Both the position numbers and the translations under genes were made by a program. The notes beneath the pieces were generated by a model. That model was not told the DNA's origin, searched no databases, and worked only from the letters and a program-made list of their open reading frames with translations. Below, one piece after another: positions 8,456-35,100 of a stretch of 64,000 nt of DNA; position 1 is the first letter of the stretch; each line of letters begins with the position of its first letter. The stretch lies in NCBI GenBank assembly GCA_029207755.1, contig JARCOQ010000007.1, positions 620,001 through 684,000 of the forward strand, written 5' to 3'. Source of the stretch: Chamaea fasciata. Its lineage: Eukaryota > Chordata > Aves > Passeriformes > Sylviidae.

Positions 8456-11400
8456 TTAAAGGAAAATCTGTCCCATCACTCCCTGGAGGGAACCCAGACA
8501 CCAGTGTCACACCAGAACATCAGCACAATGTGGCCCCTTCTTCACACCCTGCCAAAATTCCAGGGATTGGGTTTTTTTCCCTCACACCCTCACTGGAAAC
8601 AAATCCCACAAAATAAACCTTAGAGAGGCACACCTGGAAAGCCAGGACCCAACAGCAGGGCCAGGGTTTGCAGTTTTCCTTCCTCCAGTGCCATGTTGCA
8701 CAGGGCCAGCGGCAGGCAGAACATGCTCCTGTCCCTCCACGCAGCACGGGACAGGACAAACAGTCCAAGTCAGGTTGGCCAGGTTCAATCTCACAGGCTG
8801 CTCCTGCCAAGAGCACCAGCACAAGCTGTGACAATGGACAACAGCACCAGTCTCCTTCCCTCCAGCCTGCCGCAATTCCCCAACAGCTTCACTTTCCAGC
8901 CTGGAGCCTTCTAATTCCTGCCCTGGCACCAGGTGCTCCCCAGGAGCCCTGTGAGAGCCAGCAGAACCCATTGCTCTGCCCCTTCCCCACGCAGAGCACC
9001 AGTGCCCCGACAGCTCTGAACAGCACAAATCCAGAGGCCAAAGCAAGGCCTGCCACAGCCCCAGAGCAAAACGCTCTGCAGGGGGCTCCTTGAGGGGTGG
9101 GCATTTCAAAACTGACCAGAGCTCAGCTGGACTATGCCACGGGGCTAAGAATATGGAACTGCAGCACTTGGGATACGTGGCATTAACATCCACTGACGTT
9201 TGAAACCCACCACAACAACTTGTGCCCTTACAACCCCATCACAGTTTCTGTTATGGAACCCAACACTGGCACCGGGGACTGATGCCAAATTTCATGAGAA
9301 ACAGGTGCAATCTTTTACACATTCACCTCAATGCTAAAAAAACACCTGCAAAATGTACTTTTCAGAGTGTACACGGAAGCATCACTATAAGCAAAGCCAG
9401 GGCTCACTCTGCATCACCCCCTTTCTCCCCGGGGTAAAGCCCCTCTGAGCCCAAGGCCTCTGACACCTCCCCGTCTGCACAAAATGGGGGAAAGTTCTGC
9501 AAGATGGGAAACGGACAAATAAATAAATAAAAAATAATAAATAAAGCCACTAAACCAAATACTACTGCAAAGGTTCCTGAGCACACCTGGAAGCCAACCA
9601 CCCTCCAGCAGCACAATTCACACCAGGGTTTGGTTACTCACAGACTCCAGAGGAGAGGGGCCATCTGATTCTCCAGCGCTGGTTCTTGCCACGCGATTCA
9701 GACATCGCTGAGGATTCCTTCCTGTGCAGCCCTGCCTGTGTTTTCACTTACCTGTGGTACTTGGCTCAGACAGGCCTCTCGTCAGGCCATTACACACAGA
9801 ACCCCACTCCAATGGCAACAGAACAGTAGCACCTGGTCAGACACTGAACAGCAGCAGCTTTAGGTACATTCCAAATTTTCATCTTTTAAGTGGCGTATTC
9901 GAGATCCCATTCTCTGGCCCAAAATATTTAAGTGAGGCCAGACTCTGTACAATATAATTAAAAATTAGATAATGGGGATGTCTAAAGCAGAGGAGGACTC
10001 CAACCCCAGCAAGGGACATAAACAGGAGACACTGTACTTACATGACCCCAATCCTTTTTGCCTCCATCACAGAGATACTGCTGCTGTGCCTAAAGGCACT
10101 CAGAGAAGGAGTTTCTGCACAGTAACTATTCCAGTTTAGAGACACTCTCCCTGCCCCACACGGATCCCACGTGCCAAGATTCTCCAAGATTATCTAATTA
10201 CTTGTTATCCCCAGTTATACCCTGGGCCCAGGGCACAGCCAGTAGCTCTCCCCGGTCTACGGGGTTTGTCTCAAACAATGTCTCAAAGCTAACTCAGTGT
10301 TGAATTCAGGAGTCTCATTTGAACCAGGGTCCTTCTGTTGCCACTGGTTAAAAAACAGGGGCCTCTAGACAAAGACTCGCTCTCTTCTGAAATAAATGGG
10401 ATAATGAGCTGCTGCATCCAACATCAGAGGCCCCTTGGAGGAAGACAGGCACCATGATAGATAAACCAGTGCAACTGGGATGTGACAGCACTGACAGACT
10501 CCGCGTTTGATTCAGCAAATTGTTCATATAAATACCACGTGCCGTCTTCAAAGGCCTCCTGGATGCTGATTGCCAGGGCTACGGCAGCAAGGAAAAAGCT
10601 CCATACCAGCAAAGCTGACAGGAAGGAAAATAAAAGGGAAGGATTCAGGGAAAACATGACACAGAACAGCAGCAAACCCTGAGACACGAGCGCACCCTTG
10701 TAGGAAAGGAAAGATATTCAGAGAAAACATTAATTACCCAGCCAAGAGCAGGCTCTGAGCTCATCAGAGAACAGGCTACACCTTGCTGTACAGTCAGATG
10801 TCACCAAGCATACATGAAATCCCGACCTGAACACTACTGCAACACAAAATTCCAAATCTGCTCTGTATCCTCACTCTCCTGCCTGGTTCCTGGGGAAGGA
10901 GCTGTTGGCCCTGGAGACGGAGCTTCAATCCTTCAGCTAATCTAGGTTTATCTTAGGATTTATGTTTGATTCCACACTCATCTGAGTAATGGAGCAGTTA
11001 ATTGGTGCTGTGCCGTGCATGAACTGCAAAGAGAGAAACATAAGAAGCAGGAATTAAATTCTGCGCTGCACAGGAAGATGGATCCTTTCTGCATTCCTCG
11101 CAAATATGGTAATGAGATTTTAAAATTTCATAAGATACTCGAATGCAGTTTTTCCAGGGCCTTCTTTCACTGTGTTTAGTCAGATTTGGGCTAAAGTAGG
11201 AAACGGTGTTAAATGCTAAACCTGTCATCCCTGTCTCCAATAAACCTTTGTTTCAGGACTCAGGATCCCAGCTCCTGCCCCAGTCTCCTCTCGTTTTGGA
11301 AGCCATACAGCCACAGAAGAGGGAAGTTAGAGCAGACTCCAAGGTTCACACTGGCATCTCTGAACTCCACGTTTTTAAGCATCGCAACGCTGTAACAGGT

Positions 11401-13267
11401 TTATGAATAAATCAAGAACTACTTTAATTTAAAACACAAGTGCAAAGGATTCACAACTAAAGACAAGCAGGACTGTTTGTTTCAAATTATAAATCTTTTC
11501 CAAGCCCTGCTTTTTTTTTTTGCATTAAAAAAAAAGCAATATATCTGGAATACAGAAACGTTTTACATCAAAAAATTTCCAGTGCAGCTAAGGAGGAGCT
11601 TAATGAATTAATTTCAACCAACTCCATCAGCCCCAAACTTAGACATCCAGTCTACAGAAACCCCCTACGACCTCTCTGCCTGCCAAGGGTGAGAGAGAGA
11701 GTTATTTTGTCCTTCAGCAGGTGTCTGAACCAAGGGGATGAATCACCTCTGGAGCTGTTCCTCCAGGGTGTTCCTCTCCCCATGGGCTACAGAGCCAACC
11801 TACACGCTCTGCAGACCGGTTGGCAGCAGTGCAGATGAATTCCAGCCTAAATTACTTCAAGTAATCAACTGTGGCTTCAATTTTGAAGCAGGATCTGTAG
11901 CTGGAGCAAATAGCAGAGGACAGAGGTTATGAACAGCTTCTGCAGAAAACGCAGTTCTGAGGTCAGTTTCTGAGACAGCAGGACTGTCCTGAGAATAACT
12001 AAAAGTCCAAAACCTTGGTACCCATTGTTTCAAAACAAGATCCCAGTTCCACATGTACGAATATATTCTTGAGACCTCACAACAACACACACCACCACTG
12101 TACAATGTTAATCCCGACCTAGAGTCCAATTACCTTGAGGATCTCACCGATCAGAGAAGTGCAGCATACAAAATACCTAAAACTATGTTAAAATAACTGA
12201 AAGAGCTGTTTCGACAACCAGAAACCTTCCAGATGTAAAGGGCTGACGGGGAAGGGCAGACCAATAGCCAGACAGCAGCACACAAACACAAAAATCAGTC
12301 CCGGGATGTGCAGGAGAGCTCAAATATTTCCCTTTGGTCTCCTACAGCATCCCCAAAATGCTACCCAATAACTGCCCCAGGGCAGCACCTCTCAGCCTCT
12401 CCTGGGAGAAAGGACCTGGTGCCCGGGAACCAGACATGGGAACACGCTGTTCACATTCCAACCAGCTCACAAGGTGTTGCAAATGGTGAATCTTCAACCA
12501 TAAGATCCTGGTGGTAAGAGCACCTGGCCTTCACAGAGTCCACTTTGAGGCCCAAATCCAAGGGTTTCCCCCTTCAAAAAACTTAAAATCATGAAATGGA
12601 TTCAAGATTGACCACTAAACCATACGTATTCTGCAGCAAAAAGAGAAGCACGTTGATGCAAGAGAGCCACTTAGAAACAAATATATACATATCACATCTG
12701 CTCCCTAAGGAAGTGTGTGCAAGTTTCTAGGTCCACGTTCAACCAAAGGAAATTAAAATCATCTGTGAAAAGGTCTCAGAGGAAAAAAAAAAAGAAGTCT
12801 TTGTGCATTGAGAGTTCAAAGGTGTCTGTGCCCCAAAGTGAGTCAAGCTCACGGCTCCAGTGTACAATGAAGGAAACAAAGATCACATTTCTAGGTGGGA
12901 AATACCGTTCCAGCTCAGTAGTCAGCAGCCAGGGTGTGCAGAAACCCACAGACATTCAGGCACACAGCTTCAGACTCCACTTTCGGATGCCACCCTTCGG
13001 CAGCAGGGCTCCGCAAGCCATGGAATACCCGCTTTATCCTTGAGACAGGCCTGGTCTCACTCAGACCTCGTCTGTACTGATTGTCTTCAGCAAAGGAGAA
13101 GCCACAGGAGGCTGAGGATGCATGGACAGGATTCACATTTGTCCTCCAAAACAATCACTGGCAAGTTCCAAGCACCATTCACAGGTCGAGACTGCCTGGG
13201 CTCTTAATTTTTTCTCTATATATTTTTATAAACACTCCTTTTCCCTACAGTTTCCCCTCACATAAAG
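8456..13267. other. PLCB2-PAK6 convergent intergenic region, including the PAK6 3' UTR
   Basis: About 4.8 kb between the two converging genes. It must include the PAK6 3' UTR, running leftward from 13267. No canonical AATAAA on the - strand was found close by; the nearest variant is ATTAAA read from 11423-11428, 1.84 kb past the stop, which would fit a long 3' UTR. 8.6-9.1 kb is relatively GC-rich without a recognisable gene. An AAATA microsatellite lies at 9517-9545. A weakly exon-like stretch on the - strand at 10424-10614 is discussed among the findings. No ankyrin-repeat reading frame (ANKRD63, which sits here in human) was seen. Confidence 0.6.
9517..9545 (+). repeat. (AAAT/AAATA)n microsatellite
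   Basis: Short A/T-only run of AAATA-type units, 29 bp, probably a mononucleotide-derived microsatellite. Confidence 0.8.
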
Positions 13268-27851
<14,584 letters not shown>

Positions 27852-27856
27852 GGTGC

Positions 27857-28819
27857 CTGGAGGGGAGAAGGCAACATCATCACTGCCTGTCTAGGGCTGA
27901 AGTGCCTGAGCAGTCAGATCAGGTATCTAATCAGAATCTATCAATTCTACAGGTTAATTATGCTGTATTGAGAACTTTTCCCAGTAAAAAGCACTTCTAT
28001 CAGGAGTTGATCACCTGCCTTTACAGATGAGGAAACAGGCCCCCAGAGAGCGATGATTTTGCCCAAGGCCACCTTGCAGGTTCATGGCTCAGGTGAGATT
28101 TCCAGTGACTTCCTTTATTTCTACAAATTCATAATGGCTGACAAAATGATTTACAAAGTAATTAAGAGATACATATTTGTATTTTACCTGCTTGCACCTA
28201 CATTAAGTGGCCTTGGAGTCCAGCCAGTCAGACACCACAAGCCTGAAATTTAAGGTGGCTACAAAGAGGTCTCAGGTTGTGTTCTCCCTGCTTACTCCAA
28301 GTAATATCCATTCGGTTCCCATTTAAAGACAGCAGGGCTGTTGCCTGAGGAAGAGCTGCCTGAGACTGACTCTGGATCTCTGTTTTTCTTGCTTAGACAT
28401 AGGGCTCAGGAGGGAGAGAGGAGGTGGTAGGTGGAAATCAAACTCTGTCAGCAGGTAGCTGAAGAAGCTAAAATTAAAAACTAAGATTCTTTTCCCTTGG
28501 GGGCTGAGAGAGACAGCTTGTGTGAACAGCCAGTGCAAGTGCAACACACCAGAAGCACCTAACACTGAAATACACCCAAACACAGGAGACTTCAAAATCA
28601 GAATTAAGAGTTTTTAACCAAAAAAAGATACTTAGATAGAAAGCTAAGAGATTGGACCTTTCTGAAATCAGGAAGATATGAAGGGAAAGGAAGAACTGGA
28701 GTTCTGCATGCAGTCAAGAGGTGGGAAAGCTGGAGGACTGCAGTGGATTGACACAACCTCTCCACAAAAACCAGACAAGGAAGACAGGGTGAGGTAAAGA
28801 GATTTTCTGTGGAGAGCCA
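27857..28819. other. Sequence upstream of the first PAK6 coding exon
   Basis: Intron of PAK6 in transcripts with a 5' non-coding exon, since a splice acceptor sits just before the ATG. I see no repeat or exon that can be supported. Confidence 0.5.
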
Positions 28820-29110
28820 GGTTTTTTCACAGTGGGGAGTGGTGGGAGTGAGAGACAGACAGGCATAAATCAAAACAGGAGTGGTCCCAACGACGTAGAA
28901 GGAAAAACTTTCCTGTGACCAGGAGAGCCCAACATTGGAGCAGCCTGCCCAGACAGGCTGGGCGGGCTCCATGCTCAGGGGTTTGCTCTCAAAGCCAAAG
29001 CCCTGAGTAATCCAGCCTGACCCTCCAAGCTGACCCTGCCTTGAGCTGGGGGCTTGGGCTGCACCTCTCAAGGTCCCTTCTCCCCTGAAATGTTCTATGA
29101 CTCTATTCAC
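28820..29110 (+). mobile_element. CR1 LINE 3'-end fragment
   Basis: Matches the CR1 3' layout on the + strand: TTTTTCACAGTGGGGAGTGG, GGAGCAGCCTGCCCAGACAGG, TGACCCTGCCTTGAGCTGGGG, then CAAGGTCCCTTCTCCCC and the terminal TTCTATGACTCTATTC. About 290 bp, strongly diverged. An open frame of 175 codons on the other strand across it is not a gene. Confidence 0.85.
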
Positions 29111-31559
29111 TGCTTTGGGAAAAAGCTGCACAGTTTGGTTTTTTTTTTTTAAGCAATTAACATCCGCCAGTAAACGAAAATAACATTTATATGTTCTTGC
29201 TTTTCCACAGACAAGGTTACTATTGGCAGTTGAGTCTCAGTAACACTGCTTACAGCCATGAATGCTATCTCTCCCCTGACATCAGGCTGAGGATTTTTGC
29301 CACTTAATCTTCAACTTTGTAGCACTCTTCCCCTGTACAGGACCTCAGCCTCCAACTATTTGTGCTGAATAAATATTTACAAGGGTCAGAGAGACAGACC
29401 GCAGAGAGAGATAACCCGCTGTGTAGTAGACATGAACACACTCCTAGAGGACACCAGTCTCCAAAATCAGCACATCACAGTGAAAACTATGTCAAACATT
29501 TTCCAGGCTGTCCCACTCTAAACTTGTTTAGGGAGCAAAGTGCAGCCACCAGCTGAACAATGACTTTGCTCCCTGTGGTGCTAGACTGGGGTCTTGAAAA
29601 TCCAATACACAGTGGCTTCCAGTTTGGTTTCCATGATCCTGAAGTCACAGGGATAGGAAGTGTCTGTGTGGCAGAGAAGGACCTTTGCCCCACCTAAGCC
29701 CCAGTCACGCAATCCATCCGTGGTGAAACACCAATTTCACACTCACTGCCCGTTGTGACAGCCCACTGGAGATACCTCACAGGCGAAAAAGAAAACAAAA
29801 GGCAAGGAAACAAACAAACCAGGCCACCCAAACAAACAACAAACCCCAAACAAACAAGAAAGCACTTAGAAAAGAGGCTGGAAGCAACTGCTCTGCCTAG
29901 AAGAGATTTTGCAGCCAGAATAATCTTTGCTTAGAAGAAGCTCAAACCCAAATTCATCTTAATGGAGAGCTTATGAGAAGGGTGTCTGTGCTCCTGGTCT
30001 GTATTGCAGCTCCCCAAACACGGTGAGTCATTTCTCAGGCCCCTAAGGTGCTGCTTATTAACTAATAATCAAGACTAAACTCAGAGGGCAATTCTTTATG
30101 GGAAAAAAATGTGCAGACAATCCCAGGAAGGAAAGATACTCTAATAGCTTGTGGTGTTAGTAGTGCTCAAACCAACAGCTGGAGCTGCTGAGGAGCTTCA
30201 GAGCCTCCCAGGAAAGCAGGGAGTATCCCTGTAGCATTACAGCAAGTGGTTCAGTTCTGAATCCTTGACTACATGTGAATTGTGACAGCTCCTTGATCCA
30301 CCTTGACCCAGCCACAGCAATCCCAGGGATCTTACTATTTCAACCAGTACCTCCTCTGCTCCTACTCCCACTGCTTCGTAATGAGAGGATACCCAGGGCA
30401 CAGCAGAAAGTCTCAAGTTTGCTCTTTTAAGCGCTTCATGTGGCAAAGGGTCCTGTAAAACAGGGTCTTGCAAATGCCACAATCATTAGCACTTGTAGCA
30501 TCCATGGTTTTCTGAACCCATCAGGTATTTCCCCGTAAGGAGAATGATTCTAGCTTAAGTGCTTCAAAATGCAAAATTTTAAAGCCCAGGTGATGTTCTG
30601 GCCCCAACCAGAGCAGTGGCTCTATTTCACCATCTCAGTTTGCAGAAGCATAAGCACAACACTACATTTGTATATTTACATAAAATCCCTATCCCTGACA
30701 ATCGACACGTGGACTACACCTGGATCCCATAGCCAAAAGCATGCTTCCAAAACCCAGAAAGGAGCACCTGCTGAGTTCGTGGTCAGTTTTAAGCAACCGG
30801 CTGGCACGGCATCTACCTTATTAGCTTAAAACAGACAGCTTAAAAACAACAAAATGTAATCAGCTCCAAATACAACACACCCCTGGGCAGCCAATAGCAT
30901 TTGAATTGTATGGTCAGCATCAATCCCTGATTATAAAGAGATCAGACAGGTGGTTTAAAGGTAAACTGCATTAGGATCAAATGAAATACATACACTAAAA
31001 ATAGTTATTTGAAATTCAATGAATTCTAATAATCTTGGTAGGTTTTGCATCTCACTGAGGAGGTCTGTATTTAACCAGTCTCCTTTCACTTTGTGGTTTT
31101 CATGCAAGACCTATTTACTTGTATCTCCGATACCCAGCTAAAGATTGTTTATTGTTAAATAAAACACATAAAACCAGGCCTTTTCTAAGTCAGTGAGAAA
31201 TTCATAAGAACATTTTAAGCATACAAGATTTTGTAAATCAAGCCTAACCTGTATTTAAACATAGACAGCATCCCTTTAATATAACAACACAAATACCGTG
31301 ACACTGATTTTATAATAATCTACCAGACTTTAGTCTTTCATTCAGTGCTGACAACTGTACTGTAAGAAATGTCACAAACATAAATAATAAAAGTCACTAC
31401 CACAAGACAAAAGCAGTCGGAGATTGAAATTCTCTCAGCGATCCATTCCTGCTGCCTGGGAAACCACGTTAGGGTTTTTCAACTCCAGATATAGCTGTTC
31501 CTGGATGATACAGTTCCAAAAGCTGTCACATCTGCCAGTGAGCACGAGAAAAAAATCCC
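29111..31559. other. Non-coding stretch upstream of PAK6 coding exons
   Basis: Contains a CAAA/AAAC-rich simple stretch at 29780-29862 and AT-rich unique sequence from 30.8 to 31.4 kb. No gene or RNA was recognised. Confidence 0.5.
29780..29862 (+). repeat. (CAAA)n-like A/C-rich low-complexity stretch
   Basis: Irregular repeats of AAACAAAC / CAAACAAACA with few other bases; T is virtually absent on this strand. Confidence 0.7.
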
Positions 31560-31790
31560 ACAGCCAGCAGATCCAGAGCAGGGGGAGGGATCAACTGGGA
31601 AGGAGGGGCAAGAAGAGAGAGGGGTCAGCCTCAGATGAGAGGAAGGGGTGGGAAGATTAAGGATGGAAGGGGAACGAGAGTTACTAAGGAGAAGAGGAAT
31701 GGGTGGGAGACCGGCAGTCCGAGGAGGGGGGCACAGAAAAGAAGCAACATCACCCGGAGGAAAAAAAAAAAAAAAAAAGAAAAAGTAGAT
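31560..31790 (+). repeat. Polypurine (G/A) tract ending in A18
   Basis: More than 200 bp with strong purine bias on the + strand (AGCAGGGGGAGGGATC, GGAAGGAGGGGCAAGAAGAG, GAGGAAGGGGTGGGAAGA, GGAGAAGAGGAATGGGTGGG) ending in an A18 run at 31761-31778. It directly abuts the CpG-rich patch that follows. On the - strand, the PAK6 direction, it is a polypyrimidine tract. Confidence 0.75.
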
Positions 31791-31794
31791 AAAT

Positions 31795-32150
31795 GTTATC
31801 AGGAGTGGCTCGTTCCAACGCCCAGACAAAGGCAGCAGCGTGCACTGCCCGTTCACCCGACCTGCCTCCACCCTGCTCACGTCCAGCCACACGTTCCACC
31901 AGGACACCGCGCCGCACGGACCCGGGCTCATACCCTCCCTCGCTCACACATGCACTTGATGATAGCACGGCAGCACAGAGCTACTTCAGTCTCACTTGTG
32001 CAGTTTCCAGTTAAAAATAAGCTCTCCCTCCCCCTCCTTGCTGCAGCGCTGAACTCGCTCATCGGCTCATTGCGTCGCTATCGCAGATCTGGACGCAGCT
32101 CCCTACATTCCTGCTGCCCCGGACGAGAGATAACGCTTGGTCCCTGGGCT
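31795..32150 (-). promoter_or_regulatory. PAK6: CpG-rich patch, candidate PAK6 promoter / 5' exon
   Basis: I count 24 CpG dinucleotides in 31801-32150 (for example CACCGCGCCGCACGG, GCGTCGCTATCGC), far above the surrounding sequence. It lies about 4 kb upstream of the first PAK6 coding exon, next to a polypurine tract. That fits a CpG-island promoter, but no initiator, TATA box or splice donor can be assigned with confidence, and an unrelated CpG island is possible. Confidence 0.4.
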
Positions 32151-35100
32151 CAGGAAAGCCATTCCCATCATTTCCAAGTCCTCCCACAGCTGATCTGCCT
32201 AACTGCTCTGGCCAGCTCCAAGAGGAGAGGGAGAGAAGAACTCTTCCTACAAGACCTGAGGAACTGCAATATGCAGATTGAGTTTGCAGTAGGAAGGTGG
32301 AGATCCCAGAGAACCCACCAATTAAAAGGAAAAATGTATTTCCATACTCTGCTACTCAGGTCGCTGTCATGTGCTGCATTTGAAATGGATTACAGGTTAA
32401 CTAGGCCATTATCCATGCATGTCATATGCATGTGTTCACACAAATGTACGTGTGAATACGCACGCGTGGAATTTCACTGCATCCCATACCTTCTAAAATA
32501 CTCGTGTTTGCCTTCCTGAGGTTTCCAACACTCTTATTATTTATCACAAGCCATAAATGATCATAGCAGTTTGCAAACAAAGGGAAATGACAGGTTAGGT
32601 CCCTGAAGAGCTGACAAACCCAAATGTGACTTCACGCAGCAAGGAATGGCAACAAGGGTCAGTGAAAGGGAGAAAGAAAAGCCAAACGGTCCAAAATCCA
32701 AAACAGGATCCATGAGCACCGCCCTGACGCCTTCCACATTTGTCTGCAATTTTAGTTTTAGAAATACTGGTTGAAGTACTTCTATTCCTCCTAAAGAAAG
32801 AGTGGGTATTTCCTTGCTGTGCTATCCCTTTCCTCATTTCAAGTCCTTTCCTTTCTCCCTCACCAGCCCCCCATGGCAAGGCTGCGTGTTGGAGCAAAGC
32901 AACAGCACAGCAAACTGATGTGATGCTCTAAATCCTGCCCAAACTCACATGAGAGCACAGATTAATATTACATTAGAAATAGGCTTAGGGAGAGACATAT
33001 TTGTTACATTGGTGGGTTTATTTCTGAGGAATGAGAAGAACAGCCCGACTGGCTTGACATTTTTTGCCTGCCTCCACTGAGCGGGGTTTGAAGGCTTCTG
33101 AAGGCTTTGGTGCTGCCTCTCTCTCCCCTGCTCCATTTCCTTGCTCATAAACTAGGACTAAAACCTAAAACCCAGTGAACGCCTATTTGCTCAGCTTGTT
33201 TGGGACGCTGCTGGGTTACATACTTTTAGATGTGTTTTAGCTATACCATACCAGACTCATTCTGGCACCTATATAAAAGCACTCGCAAAGAAAAGACCTC
33301 TTGAACTTTCCAAAACCAGCACAGGCATGTCCCAAATGCTAATGGGCTTTATCCCTTGACAAATAACAAAGTTCTCCACTATTTACAGTCCCCTAGAAAT
33401 CCCAGCTGAAGTCACCATCCCATTGTGCCCATTGTGTCTGTCTCTGAAGTCTGGCCCCACCCTCTAGAGGTCTCATCTAAACACAGGAAAGGTGAGGAAA
33501 GGGAATTATTATCCTCATTTGCAGATGAGACAGAAAAAAAAAATTACTAGCCCAGTTTCTTCCCACCTATGTCTAGATTAGCAGATCTACAACATCTCCC
33601 GGGTATGTCTCCTGGCTGCTTTTTAACTTTACATCAAGGCCAGATCCAGGCCCAACACACCCTGGCTTCCACAGGGAGAAAACACGGGCGCAGAGGCCAA
33701 GACACACTCTGACCACGGGTCTGATCTGGACACCAGCACGCAGCAGCACTGACGGAAATCACACCCAAACCTCAGCTGCAGTCCAGTGCCTTCATTACAA
33801 GACCAGCCCTTCCCACCTGGGCTCAGTGTGTGAGAGGGTACAGCCACCAAACACTGCTGCAGCACCGGGGAAGGCGGCTCACTCATCGTGTCCTTGGCAC
33901 GCAGAGCCAGCGGGACATGTGCTGCAGGTCACCAGGCTGAGACCAAAGCCACAACAACCCTGACCCTTTTCCCTCGCCTTTTACGTGATTCGTGTGGCTT
34001 GTGTCCTGTTCTGGCTATACCAAACCATGCTGTGCTGCCCTTCTGACACTCATCTCACACCTACACCCCTTCCTGATCCAAAGGGCAGCTGCATTGCTCC
34101 ACATGGATTTCCTGACATTATTTTGTCGTGAAGGATGCATCAGGGTTAAAAACAAATTGCTGTATTTTGCTGTTAATCCAAAGCACCACAGAGATTCAAG
34201 ACCGAGCTTGACAGATTCAGGGCTTCACTCTGCACTGTCTTGTGTGACAGATCCATTCAAAATCAGCATAAAAGTACCATCAAGATTAGAATAGGAACGT
34301 TTAAGGTCCTGTCTCCAAAAATTCACATGAATAGCAACATCTTACGTATCAGACGAGAGGTTACATTGGGACAAGCCAAGGGGCCACATCTGGCATGTGG
34401 GGTCACATGGCAGGGGAAGGAGCCAAGGCATTGGGCTGCAACACTGGGCACCACATCCTGCGGCTCCATGTGAGCCCTGGAAGTTGAGCGCGCTCTTGCA
34501 CGGCTCACAGATCCAGCTGCCTCTGGCACGCGGGGTTACAGGAGGGAAGCTGCAGCTCCCATGCTGCAATGGACACAGCACGGATTTTACTGCGTGCAGG
34601 AAGTCGCACGCTCAGGGAGCAGGGCCGAATTCCCGTAAGCAGACCTGTCCCAGCAGAGGCACCGGTGACCACCGTACTCACTCCAGCAGCACAGCAAAGG
34701 GCTGACAGAGACACTCCAGCAGTTCCCCAGATCACCAGAGTCTGGAGATGCAAGAGTTAAACTTCCTTCCGGCCAACACTAGACAATCTCGGCCCCTAGT
34801 TAAGCTCATCATGTTCTCCCAGAGAGAGATACAAATATATTTAATTGCTGTCAGCAGCCTGCAAGGCAGTTTGCTTGTGTTATCCCTGCAGGATAACTAA
34901 TGGGAAAACTGCAGCCCAGGCAGTGCCCCCCAAAACATGGAGGGACAGATTCGCTTAAACCCCACAACCTGCCTGACTCTCAGTGCCTTCCTGGCTCACT
35001 GCTGCCAACACTGAGATGCAAATTTAAATCACAACAGACAAGTCTTCTCCCAGGGAATATCGGTTATCCTGCTCTGTTTGCCACGGCTGTGAGTGTTCAC

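Noticed and set aside
8582..9193. 203-codon frame on the - strand as a gene
   Set aside because: Overlaps long open frames on the + strand in GC-rich sequence; no domain, no conserved pattern, no splice structure.
9642..9751. Two adjacent - strand exons (donor at 9751, acceptor at 9722)
   Set aside because: The intron between them would be only 30 bp, so both cannot be used together.
28604..29131. 175-codon frame on the - strand
   Set aside because: Runs antisense through a CR1 3' fragment.
31635..32519. 294-codon frame on the + strand
   Set aside because: Made of a polypurine tract, an A18 run and a CpG patch; low-complexity translation, and another frame is open on the same stretch.
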